Counted from the stretch's first letter, positions 1-5,678 are shown. The stretch: DNA of 7,294 nt from TWA4 sp051879215 (GCA_051879215.1 JBJELP010000250.1:1-7294), one strand, 5' to 3'. A program made the numbers and translations. The notes: generated from the letters alone by a model not told the origin.

Positions 1-19
1 AAATCATGATGCCAGTCTT

Positions 20-67
20 AAAAAAAATTAATTTACCCAAAGTTCAGAAAGAACCTGAATTAGTGGG
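20..67 (-). terminator. Candidate terminator of the rnf operon
   Basis: On the minus strand, downstream of rnfB, a hairpin can form from a 5-bp stem (TTCAG at 43-47 with CTGAA at 55-59, 7-nt loop) extended by CCCA (36-39) with TGGG (64-67) across a small internal loop. It is followed, after about 8 AT-rich bases, by eight Ts (complement of 20-27). The gap before the T-run is longer than in a classical intrinsic terminator, so the call is tentative. No further gene is visible between here and the window edge. Confidence 0.4.
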
Positions 68-75
68 GCAGCCCC
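65..75. repeat. GGGGC-A-GCCCC palindrome
   Basis: A short GC-rich palindrome stands out in AT-rich sequence. It can form a 4-bp GGGG/CCCC stem with a 3-nt loop, and on the plus strand it is followed by TTTT. It may add to termination at the end of the rnf operon or stop transcription arriving from the left. It shares bases 65-67 with the outer helix of the neighbouring candidate terminator, so the two structures compete. Confidence 0.35.
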
Positions 76-104
76 TTTTACATCGTATTATTTAACAATT
101 ACAG

Positions 105-118
105 CAGCAATTTTGCTG
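105..118 (-). terminator. Small hairpin just after rnfB stop
   Basis: CAGCAA/TTGCTG is a perfect 6-base inverted repeat with 2 central bases (effectively 5 bp with a 4-nt loop), 17 bases after the rnfB stop codon. The downstream minus-strand sequence is only mildly U-rich, so it is more likely a 3'-end stabilising hairpin or part of a composite terminator than a strong terminator by itself. Confidence 0.3.
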
Positions 119-135
119 ACTTCCATTTTGCAGGA

Positions 136-948
136 TTATACAGCAGGTTTACCGCCGAATTTGATGATCTTGCGAGGACACTTGGCAGCACACTTACCGC
201 ATCCGGTACATTTAGCATAATCAACAACGGCTACGTTGTTAACGATTTCAATTGCGCCTTCGTCACACTGTTTCTTGCAGGCACCACAACCAATACAGCC
301 GGCATCACATGCATCTTTAACAGTCTTACCCTTATCCTGTGAAGCACATTCCACAAGAGATTTCTGCATTGCACTCACGGGAACCATATCAATCAGGTGT
401 TTCGGGCAGGCATTTGCACATGCGGTACAGCCTTTACATGTTGCAGCATTCACCTTGGCAATACCATTTACAATGTGAATACTGTCAAAGTTACAAACCT
501 TCACACAGCTTCCAAGGCCCAGACAGCCATAGGAACAGATCTTGGATCCGCCGCCGGGTACCAGAACTGCCTTCAGACAGTCATCCACACCATAGTAATT
601 ATACTTGCGTCCAGCCTTATCGCAGGTACCGGCACATTTAACGAATGCCACATTCGGTTCGGAAGAACTTGCTTCCATACCCATGATTGCAGCAATCTTT
701 GCACCGACAGCTGAGCCGCCGACAGGACACTGATCGCACTTTGCATCTCCTGCAACAATTGCTGCTGCAAGGCCGTCACAGCCTGCATAACCGCAGCCGC
801 CGCAGTTGTTGCCGGGCAGTTCTGCACGAACATCGATCACTCTCTGATCTACTTCAACTTTGAATGCTTCAGAAGCGACACCCAGAAGAACACCGACGAT
901 AATACCTACAACGCCGACGATAATACCGGCAATAATAATTCCGTTCAT
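136..948 (-). CDS. rnfB: Rnf complex subunit RnfB (ferredoxin-side iron-sulfur protein)
   Basis: Electron-input subunit of the Rnf complex, thought to take electrons from reduced ferredoxin on the cytoplasmic face. The 270-residue product starts with one hydrophobic anchor (about 3-25). A Fe-S domain follows with C49, C52, C57 and C74 in the family hallmark NCGGCGYAGC. Next comes a cysteine-rich segment (C105, C109, C124, C138, C142, C148, C152). Three CxxCxxCxxxC clusters follow: C171/174/177/181, C218/221/224/228 and C247/250/253/257. With 26 cysteines it could hold about six [4Fe-4S] clusters, as expected for clostridial rather than proteobacterial RnfB. It is the last gene of the operon, 12 bases after rnfA, with AAAGGAGG upstream of the ATG. 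The second-last cluster ends CD instead of the usual CP, a minor variation. Confidence 0.97.
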   Translation of the reverse strand: MNGIIIAGIIVGVVGIIVGVLLGVASEAFKVEVDQRVIDVRAELPGNNCGGCGYAGCDGLAAAIVAGDAKCDQCPVGGSAVGAKIAAIMGMEASSSEPNVAFVKCAGTCDKAGRKYNYYGVDDCLKAVLVPGGGSKICSYGCLGLGSCVKVCNFDSIHIVNGIAKVNAATCKGCTACANACPKHLIDMVPVSAMQKSLVECASQDKGKTVKDACDAGCIGCGACKKQCDEGAIEIVNNVAVVDYAKCTGCGKCAAKCPRKIIKFGGKPAV

Positions 949-960
949 CTTGTTCCTCCT

Positions 961-1566
961 TTATACCAGACCACTGAATCCGAACATGGCAATTGCCATC
1001 AGACCTGCAGTGATCAGAACGATGGGTGACCCTTTGAAAGGTTCCGGGAAATCGTTGAATTCGATTTTTTCACGAACACTTGCCAGCAGAACGATAGCAA
1101 TGGTAAAACCAACAGCAATACCAATACCGGATACAACACTGAAGATCAGGGAAGTGAGTACTGTATACTCAGCGCCAACCGGATAATCAGATGTGTTATT
1201 AATAGCTACACCAAGAACTGCACAGTTTGTAGTAATCAGCGGAAGGAATACACCCAGTGATTCATACAGAGCAGGCATGCTCTTTTTCATAAACATTTCT
1301 ACGAACTGAACCAGACCTGCGATAACCAGAATAAATACGATGGTATTCAGGTATTCAATACCCTGAGGAACCAGGATCAGGTTCTGGATCAGGTTGGCAA
1401 CTGTGGATGCGATTGTAATAACGAAGATTACGGCAACACCCATACCGGCAGCCATTTCGGTTTTCTTTGAAACGCCCAGGAAAGGACATAAGCCGAGGAA
1501 CTGACTTAAGACAACGTTATTAACCAGGGCAGTACTGATAATGACCAATAACAGTTTAACAAACAT
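961..1566 (-). CDS. rnfA: Rnf complex membrane subunit RnfA
   Basis: Integral membrane subunit (201 residues, normal family length) that pairs with RnfE to form the membrane core and, in recent Rnf/Nqr structures, an intramembrane iron-sulfur centre bound by two cysteines from each partner. Both cysteines are present: C27 in GLCPFLGV and C115 in TTNCAVLGVA. About six hydrophobic segments can be seen (roughly 4-24, 38-58, 70-92, 99-121, 134-160, 180-201). The start is supported by AAGGAGGAG just upstream of the ATG. It lies 14 bases after rnfE and 12 before rnfB. NqrE is the homologue in the Na+-NQR complex, but the surrounding rnfCDG and rnfB genes settle the assignment. Confidence 0.97.
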   Translation of the reverse strand: MFVKLLLVIISTALVNNVVLSQFLGLCPFLGVSKKTEMAAGMGVAVIFVITIASTVANLIQNLILVPQGIEYLNTIVFILVIAGLVQFVEMFMKKSMPALYESLGVFLPLITTNCAVLGVAINNTSDYPVGAEYTVLTSLIFSVVSGIGIAVGFTIAIVLLASVREKIEFNDFPEPFKGSPIVLITAGLMAIAMFGFSGLV

Positions 1567-1580
1567 TCTGTCACTCCTCC

Positions 1581-2378
1581 TTATTCACTTTTCTTTGCTT
1601 CCGCTGCAGCTTTTGCAGCCTTTGCTTCTGCAGCCGCTTTTGCCTTTGCTGCCTTTTCAGCAGCAGCCTTTGCAGCTTCTTCAGCCTTTACATCATCAAT
1701 CTTCTTCTGGTTGGAAGCACATACACCGCCAACACATGCTGCACAGTTGCCGCCGCAGGCGATGGGTTCACCGTCCGCATTGACAGCAGGTTTGGAAATT
1801 CTGAAATAATTCAGTACAGCCTGCAGACAGCCCAGTACGAAGAAAGCACCGGGAGCCAGTACGAAGATAGAAATATTGAATGTTTCCGGAATGAACTTGA
1901 AATTGAATGCAGAACCTGCACCCAGAATTTCACGAACCAGACCGATTGCTGTAAGAGCAACCGTAAAACCAAGACCCATACCGATACCGTCACCGGCAGA
2001 TTCAACAATACCGCACTTGGATGCACAGGATTCGGCACGGCCCAGAATGATACAGTTAACTACGATCAGAGGAATGTACAGACCCAGAGCACTGTCCAGT
2101 GCAGGAAGGAAGCCCTTGATCAGCAACTGTACCATGGTTACGAATGAAGCAACAATTACGATGAATGCAGGAATTCGAACCTTGTCAGGAATAATATTTC
2201 TCAGCAGAGAAATAACCATATTGGACAGAATTAATACAACGGTAGTGGAAAGACCCATACTCAGACCATTGATGGCTGAAGTTGTGGTTGCCAGTGTAGG
2301 ACACATACCAAGCATCAGAACAAAGGTGGGGTTTTCAGCGATGATACCGTTGGAAATACGTTTTGTGAATTTACTCAT
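1581..2378 (-). CDS. rnfE: Rnf complex membrane subunit RnfE with cysteine-rich C-terminal extension
   Basis: Membrane partner of RnfA. Residues 1-195 are an ordinary RnfE: about six hydrophobic segments and the conserved cysteines C26 (GMCPTLATT) and C109 (VVNCIILGRAE) expected to bind the intramembrane iron-sulfur centre. The product is 265 residues, some 50-60 longer than the RnfE length I expect. The excess is a tail: C208-x3-C212-x2-C215-x4-C220 in a glycine-rich stretch, then an Ala/Lys/Glu low-complexity segment (about 231-265). There are also unusual cysteines C118 and C122 just after the conserved C109 loop. In related proteins the RnfE C-terminus faces the cytoplasm, which would place the tail near RnfB and RnfC (inference). 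The start has a strong AGGAGG seven bases before the ATG, 12 bases after rnfG. Confidence 0.95.
   Translation of the reverse strand: MSKFTKRISNGIIAENPTFVLMLGMCPTLATTTSAINGLSMGLSTTVVLILSNMVISLLRNIIPDKVRIPAFIVIVASFVTMVQLLIKGFLPALDSALGLYIPLIVVNCIILGRAESCASKCGIVESAGDGIGMGLGFTVALTAIGLVREILGAGSAFNFKFIPETFNISIFVLAPGAFFVLGCLQAVLNYFRISKPAVNADGEPIACGGNCAACVGGVCASNQKKIDDVKAEEAAKAAAEKAAKAKAAAEAKAAKAAAEAKKSE
1584..1688 (-). repeat. Low-complexity Ala/Lys/Glu coding repeat at the end of rnfE
   Basis: Codons for residues 231-265 of RnfE use almost only Ala, Lys and Glu in an imperfect repeat of units like AAAEKAAKA and AAAEAKAAK. At DNA level this is an imperfect repeat of GCA/GCC/AAG-type codons. Such a sequence favours a long charged alpha helix and is prone to length change by replication slippage. 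It is in frame and ends at the rnfE stop, so it is part of the gene rather than a separate element. Confidence 0.75.
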
Positions 2379-2390
2379 CTCTCACCCTCC

Positions 2391-2990
2391 TTATTTATTT
2401 TCAGCAGCAAACTTCAGTGCTGCGTTGACAGCTCTCATACATGCTCTTGATGTAAGAGTCGCACCACCGATCTGATCCATTGAACCGCCATCTTTTGCTA
2501 CAGCCAGTTTATCGCCTGCTGCAACGGAAAGATCTGCAAACTGTGTACGGATCGGCTGTGTGTCATCGGTAATCTTTGCACCGAGACCGGGTGTTTCATT
2601 GGCAGCTTCCAGAACGGAAAGACCCTTGATCACCAGATTATCACCGTCTTTTACAATACCGATAGCAAATTTAACAGGACCGCCGTAACCATTTGCCTGA
2701 CAGGACATAACGTAACCTTCACCGCCGTTTACAGAGAGAGCTTCTGTGATTTTTGCATCGCTGTCATCTGCTGCAAAAGATTCCAGTGCCTTTGCCAGTT
2801 CTGCATTGGCTGCTTCGTCGGAAATATCGCCGCCGGGATAAACCAGTGAATATGCTTCTGTCTTTGCCTTCAGAGCCTGTTCTGCGATCGGGCCTTCTGT
2901 AACACCGTATACAGCACCAAGAAGAAGACCTGCGATCAATGTAATAGCAAGGAGAATCAGAGTATCTTTAACAATCGTATTTTTTCCCAT
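2391..2990 (-). CDS. rnfG: Rnf complex subunit RnfG (covalent FMN protein)
   Basis: Membrane-anchored flavoprotein whose FMN, joined covalently to a threonine by an ApbE-type flavin transferase, relays electrons on the extracytoplasmic side. The 199-residue product has one N-terminal membrane segment (about 9-30) and an FMN-binding domain. The attachment motif is D172-Q-I-G175-G176-A177-T178 followed by LTS, so T178 is the expected acceptor. The usual Ser/Thr three residues before it is Gly175. The conserved ETPGLGAKI block is at 132-140. No apbE gene is in the window. The gene starts one base after the rnfD stop codon, with AAAGGAG lying inside the end of rnfD, which suggests translational coupling. 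Confidence 0.95.
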   Translation of the reverse strand: MGKNTIVKDTLILLAITLIAGLLLGAVYGVTEGPIAEQALKAKTEAYSLVYPGGDISDEAANAELAKALESFAADDSDAKITEALSVNGGEGYVMSCQANGYGGPVKFAIGIVKDGDNLVIKGLSVLEAANETPGLGAKITDDTQPIRTQFADLSVAAGDKLAVAKDGGSMDQIGGATLTSRACMRAVNAALKFAAENK

Positions 2991-2991
2991 A

Positions 2992-3984
2992 TTACTTCTT
3001 CTCCTTTCCTAAACCAAAAGGAACCGGCATGGTAAACTTTTCGATCAGCGGAACCAGCAGGTTACAGAAGATAATCGCATAGGAAACACCTTCTGCAGAG
3101 CCGCCGAAGATACGGAAAATACCTGTCAGCAGACCGAGGCAGATACCGAATACAATCTGTCCTTTGGGAGTGATGGGGCTGGTAACATAATCAGTAGCCA
3201 TGAAGAATGCACCGAAGATCAGACCGCCGCCAAATACCATAGCCAGCATATACATCAGACGATCGCTGCCGGCAGGAGCAAAAATAAGTGAGAATAATGC
3301 AACTGTAGCAATATATGTAACCGGAATCTTCCAGTCAATAACCTTTTTGTACAGAAGATATGCCGCACCTAACAGCAGAGCAATTACTGAAGTTTCACCG
3401 ATGGTACCGGGAATCATACCGGTAACCATATCCATCATGGAATAATGCTCCAGCATGGCTGCAACGCCATTTGCCTTCATATCAGCCAGAGGAGTTGCAC
3501 CGGTAACAGCTGCCAGTGCGCTGTCAGCAGGGATAAAACCTGTCATGGGACCTGCAAAGGAAATCAGCAGGAAGCAGCGGCCTGCCAGAGCAGGGTTCAT
3601 GAAGTTCTGACCAAGACCACCGTACAGCATCTTAACAATTACGATCGCAAAGACTGCACCGAGAGCAGGAATCCAGGGAGCAATTGTATGAGGCATATTC
3701 AGTGCCAGAATCAGACCGGTAACTGCTGCTGACCAGTCGCAGATTGTAATCGGTTTCTTTGTAATCATTTCATAGACATATTCAGCACCAATTGCTGCTG
3801 CCATGGTAATGAGAATTACGAGAATTGAATTGATACCAACACCTGAACCAAAGTTCATAAATGCATTTGCAATACCAACGATGGTGGTGGGAACCATAGC
3901 AATCACTACATCACGCATAATAGAAGAAGTGGAATCTTTACTCCGAACATGCGGTGATGCAGATACATTCAGCTTTTTGTTCAC
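2992..3984 (-). CDS. rnfD: Rnf complex membrane subunit RnfD (covalent FMN protein)
   Basis: Polytopic membrane subunit (330 residues, homologue of NqrB) thought to carry covalent FMN and to take part in ion transport. Many hydrophobic segments can be seen, with landmarks SPHVRSKDS (10-18), LALNMP (93-98) and GQNFMNPALAGRCFL (125-139). The flavinylation motif is T161-G162-A163-T164-P165-L166, making T164 the likely FMN site. The Asp often found six residues before the acceptor is Ala158. The start is GTG, preceded by GAGGTG at a 6-base spacing. The next in-frame ATG is at residue 23 and would remove the conserved N-terminal motif. It lies 15 bases after rnfC and one base before rnfG. Confidence 0.96.
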   Translation of the reverse strand: MNKKLNVSASPHVRSKDSTSSIMRDVVIAMVPTTIVGIANAFMNFGSGVGINSILVILITMAAAIGAEYVYEMITKKPITICDWSAAVTGLILALNMPHTIAPWIPALGAVFAIVIVKMLYGGLGQNFMNPALAGRCFLLISFAGPMTGFIPADSALAAVTGATPLADMKANGVAAMLEHYSMMDMVTGMIPGTIGETSVIALLLGAAYLLYKKVIDWKIPVTYIATVALFSLIFAPAGSDRLMYMLAMVFGGGLIFGAFFMATDYVTSPITPKGQIVFGICLGLLTGIFRIFGGSAEGVSYAIIFCNLLVPLIEKFTMPVPFGLGKEKK

Positions 3985-3990
3985 TTTCTA

Positions 3991-3996
3991 CACCTC
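3991..3996 (-). promoter_or_regulatory. Ribosome binding site that fixes the GTG start of rnfD
   Basis: GAGGTG (minus strand) matches the 16S anti-Shine-Dalgarno sequence and lies 6 bases before the GTG at 3984-3982. It supports GTG as the start. The other rnf genes start with ATG. Confidence 0.7.
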
Positions 3997-3999
3997 TTT

Positions 4000-5316
4000 C
4001 TATTTTCTCTTTCTGCCTTCTGCTCTTGCATAAGCAAATGCCTGAGTCAGACGACGCTTTGCGGGACACACATATGTACAGCTGCCGCATTCGTAGCATT
4101 CCATACCGCCGACGCGCTTGAAGCCTTCGATGTCGTTGCGTTCAGCATATTCGATCATGATCTGAGGAACCAGATGAGAAGGACATGCATTGACGCAGCG
4201 TCCGCAGCGGATACATGCTGTAGGTTCCATGGCTGCCACATCATCATGAGACAGGAACAGCAGTGCAGATGATGTCTTTGTTACAGGTACATTGATATCA
4301 AACAGTGCTTTACCCATCATGGGACCGCCGGAAATAATCTTTTCAGGTTCTTTGATCAGACCGCCGGCTTCTTCCACAAGTTCAGCATAATTGGTACCTG
4401 TACGTACCTCAAAGTTCTGAGGAGTTTTCACGCAGTCACCGGTAATGGTTACAATACGGCGGATCAGCGGAATATTCTCAGCAACTGCATTGTAAATAGA
4501 AATAACCGTATCAACGTTATCAACAACACAGCCCATGTCAGCAGGAAGAATAGCAGAATGTACCTCTCTTCCGCCTGTACATGCATAGATCAGAGCACGC
4601 TCAGCACCCTGGGGATACTTGGTTTTCAGAGCCTGCACTTTGATACGGGGTTCGTTCTCTGTCATCTTTGTCAGAAGTTCAATCGCATCCATCTTGTTAT
4701 CTTCGATTCCGATAACACCCTGTGCCTTATCGAATAACTGAAGCAGAATCTTCAGACCGCCGATCAGTTTTTCGGGCTGCTCCAGAAGCATACGATAGTC
4801 AGATGTCAGGTAAGGTTCACACTCTGCTGCATTAACCAGAACGTAGTCAATGGCATTGTCATCCTTGGGAGTGATCTTTACATGGTTCGGGAAGCCTGCA
4901 CCACCCATACCTACGATACCTGCATCCTTAACAATGGCACGAATCTCTTCTTTGGACAGCTTGGTATAATCTCTCTTTTCGCCGAAACCTTCCACTGCTT
5001 CATACAGGCCGTCATTTTCAACGATAATCGCCTGGCACATATTGCCGCCGGGAAGCAGACGGGGTTCGATGGACTTAACAGTACCGGACACAGAACTGCA
5101 GATGTGTGCAGAAATAAAAGCACTTGCTTCTGCAATACGCTGTCCAACCAGAACACGGTCACCCTTTGCTACGATGGGCTTGGCAGGTGCACCGAGATGC
5201 TGGGACATAGAATAGACAAGTTCGCCTTTTGGAAGTACAACCTTGACGGGACGATCTTTGGAAAGCTCTTTGCCGTCATACGGATGTGTACCACCTATGA
5301 ATGTAGCTAAATTCAT
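4000..5316 (-). CDS. rnfC: Rnf complex subunit RnfC (NAD-side flavin/iron-sulfur protein)
   Basis: Peripheral cytoplasmic subunit where NAD+ is thought to be reduced. At 438 residues it has the usual clostridial length. Order of parts: N-terminal RnfC barrel-like domain with the opening F-x-G-G-x-H (6-11); a Complex-I 51-kDa-like nucleotide/flavin domain with the glycine loop GMGGAGFP at 136-143 and NAAECEPYL at 162-170; a SLBB-like region; and a C-terminal ferredoxin domain with two CxxCxxCxxxCP clusters, C368/371/374/378 and C407/410/413/417. It ends in a basic tail. It is the first gene of the operon, behind a leader of about 200 nt. The ATG has AAGGAG 11 bases upstream. Confidence 0.97.
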   Translation of the reverse strand: MNLATFIGGTHPYDGKELSKDRPVKVVLPKGELVYSMSQHLGAPAKPIVAKGDRVLVGQRIAEASAFISAHICSSVSGTVKSIEPRLLPGGNMCQAIIVENDGLYEAVEGFGEKRDYTKLSKEEIRAIVKDAGIVGMGGAGFPNHVKITPKDDNAIDYVLVNAAECEPYLTSDYRMLLEQPEKLIGGLKILLQLFDKAQGVIGIEDNKMDAIELLTKMTENEPRIKVQALKTKYPQGAERALIYACTGGREVHSAILPADMGCVVDNVDTVISIYNAVAENIPLIRRIVTITGDCVKTPQNFEVRTGTNYAELVEEAGGLIKEPEKIISGGPMMGKALFDINVPVTKTSSALLFLSHDDVAAMEPTACIRCGRCVNACPSHLVPQIMIEYAERNDIEGFKRVGGMECYECGSCTYVCPAKRRLTQAFAYARAEGRKRK

Positions 5317-5351
5317 CTGTCATCCTTCTCCTTTTCATAAGATATCATTTG

Positions 5352-5410
5352 GCAGTATGGTAATCAGCAGCCGACACCTTCTCCGGAAACCTGCTCCTGC
5401 TTACCACTGC
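5352..5410 (-). promoter_or_regulatory. Leader hairpin upstream of the rnfC ribosome binding site
   Basis: The 14 bases GCAGTGGTAAGCAG (5410-5397, minus strand) are all able to pair with the segment at 5370-5352. That segment reads CTGC, a 3-base bulge TGA, TTACCA, a 2-base bulge TA, then CTGC. The loop is 26 nt (5396-5371) and has a small UUUC/GAAG mini-hairpin inside. The two bulges are typical of a functional RNA fold rather than a terminator, and no U-run follows. Confidence 0.45.
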
Positions 5411-5435
5411 GCCATTACATATATCCGCCATATTC

Positions 5436-5481
5436 TTACAGATACTTCGTTAATTATCCCCAAAATAACTGTTCTCTGTAA
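5436..5481 (-). promoter_or_regulatory. Upstream leader helix
   Basis: TTACAGA (5481-5475) and TCTGTAA (5442-5436) form a perfect 7-bp stem on the minus strand with a 32-nt loop that can itself fold (AGTTA with TAATT). An outer CCGC/GCGG helix just beyond, separated by a purine-rich internal loop of 8 and 7 bases, could close the structure. This is predicted pairing only. Confidence 0.35.
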
Positions 5482-5505
5482 TTTTCAGCGCGGGTTTATG
5501 CATTA

Positions 5506-5523
5506 TTGTGAATTTTATCGCAA
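5506..5523. promoter_or_regulatory. Rex-like operator over the downstream rnf promoter
   Basis: The plus-strand sequence TTGTGAATTTTATCGCAA matches the Rex consensus TTGTGAANNNNTTCACAA at 12 of 14 defined positions: the first half is perfect and the second half has two mismatches. Rex is a redox sensor that represses when NAD+ is high relative to NADH and lets go when NADH rises. The site covers the -10 box of the downstream promoter and lies just after the expected start of the upstream one, a good place for repression. Control of an NAD+-reducing complex by Rex is biologically reasonable, but binding here is inferred. Confidence 0.45.
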
Positions 5524-5542
5524 AAAACAATGCGTATGTCAA
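5514..5542 (-). promoter_or_regulatory. Downstream rnf promoter (P2)
   Basis: A perfect -35 hexamer TTGACA (5542-5537) is followed after 17 bases by GATAAA (5519-5514), which matches TATAAT at 4 of 6 positions. Shifted by 2 bases, TAAAAT at 5517-5512 matches 5 of 6 with a 19-base spacer. The -35 box begins 2 bases after the -10 box of the upstream promoter, so the two promoters overlap and could interfere. Confidence 0.55.
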
Positions 5543-5543
5543 C

Positions 5544-5571
5544 ATTATAACATAAAAAAGATTTAATACAA
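5544..5571 (-). promoter_or_regulatory. Upstream rnf promoter (P1), extended -10
   Basis: A perfect TATAAT (5549-5544) is preceded by TGT, giving the extended -10 form TGnTATAAT. A weak -35 TTGTAT (5571-5566, 3 of 6) lies 16 bases upstream across a T-rich spacer. Extended -10 promoters often work with a weak -35. Expected start of transcription is near 5537, inside the -35 of the next promoter. Confidence 0.65.
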
Positions 5572-5678
5572 CCAGCAATTTACTTATGGAAACCATAACA
5601 ACTTTTTAATTCTGAGAAAAAAATTACAAAATAGATGTTATAGATTAACAATATTACCCTGTATTAAATCTCTTTTTT
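5554..5678. repeat. Inverted copy of the rnf promoter box
   Basis: The 17-base arm AAAAAAGATTTAATACA at 5554-5570 is matched in inverted orientation by TGTATTAAATCTCTTTTTT at 5660-5678. Twelve bases are perfect, then there is one extra C, then a shared T-run. The arms are about 89 bases apart. The left arm is the -35 and spacer of P1 on the minus strand; the right arm has the same sequence pointing along the plus strand. It may be paired operators for a looping regulator, a vestigial divergent promoter, or a long stem in read-through RNA. Confidence 0.5.
5584..5598. promoter_or_regulatory. Palindrome upstream of P1
   Basis: TTATGG-AAA-CCATAA is a perfect 6-base inverted repeat centred about 54 bases upstream of the expected P1 start. 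The size and position suit an activator or repressor site. A small RNA hairpin is the other reading, but no T-run directly follows on the minus strand. The regulator is unknown. Confidence 0.3.

Larger units (their letters stand above)
5317..5537 (-). promoter_or_regulatory. Structured 5' leader of the rnf operon
   Basis: If transcription starts about 7 bases after the -10 boxes, the rnfC mRNA has a leader of about 220 nt (upstream promoter) or 190 nt (downstream promoter), long for a simple operon. It contains two predicted long-range helices (listed separately) and ends with AAGGAG at 5333-5328, 11 bases before the rnfC ATG. It has no obvious U-run after the second helix, so any control would more likely act on translation or mRNA stability than on termination. 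I could not match it to a known riboswitch class by eye. Confidence 0.45.

Noticed and set aside
236..833. Open frames antisense or out of frame to rnfB, and similar ones over the other rnf genes
   Set aside because: They lie fully inside well-supported genes, lack family motifs and ribosome binding sites, and have compositions expected of shadow frames.
136..5316. Na+-translocating NADH:quinone reductase (Nqr) operon as an alternative
   Set aside because: The rnfB gene with many iron-sulfur motifs, RnfC with two ferredoxin clusters, and the order C-D-G-E-A-B are Rnf features; no NqrF-type gene is present.
5397..5412. A tRNA D-arm-like string (GGCGCAGTGGTAA) in the rnf leader
   Set aside because: No T-arm sequence of the GGTTCGAATCC type, no acceptor stem and no anticodon arm can be placed around it.
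5345..5431. A 28-codon open frame in the rnf leader (ATG at 5431, TGA at 5347-5345, minus strand), a possible leader peptide
   Set aside because: It has no good ribosome binding site and no run of regulatory codons, and it coincides with the predicted leader hairpin, whose base pairing explains the sequence at least as well.
5317..5537. FMN riboswitch, suggested by the flavin content of Rnf and the GGAGAAGGATG near the start
   Set aside because: The conserved FMN-riboswitch core, including its GGGGCAGGG-type segment, is missing; the shared bases are only a ribosome binding site.
5635..5653. Second Rex-like site containing TTGTTAA on the minus strand
   Set aside because: The half sites TGTTA and TAACA are 5 bases apart instead of 6, and the outer positions do not match; it does not fit the Rex consensus.
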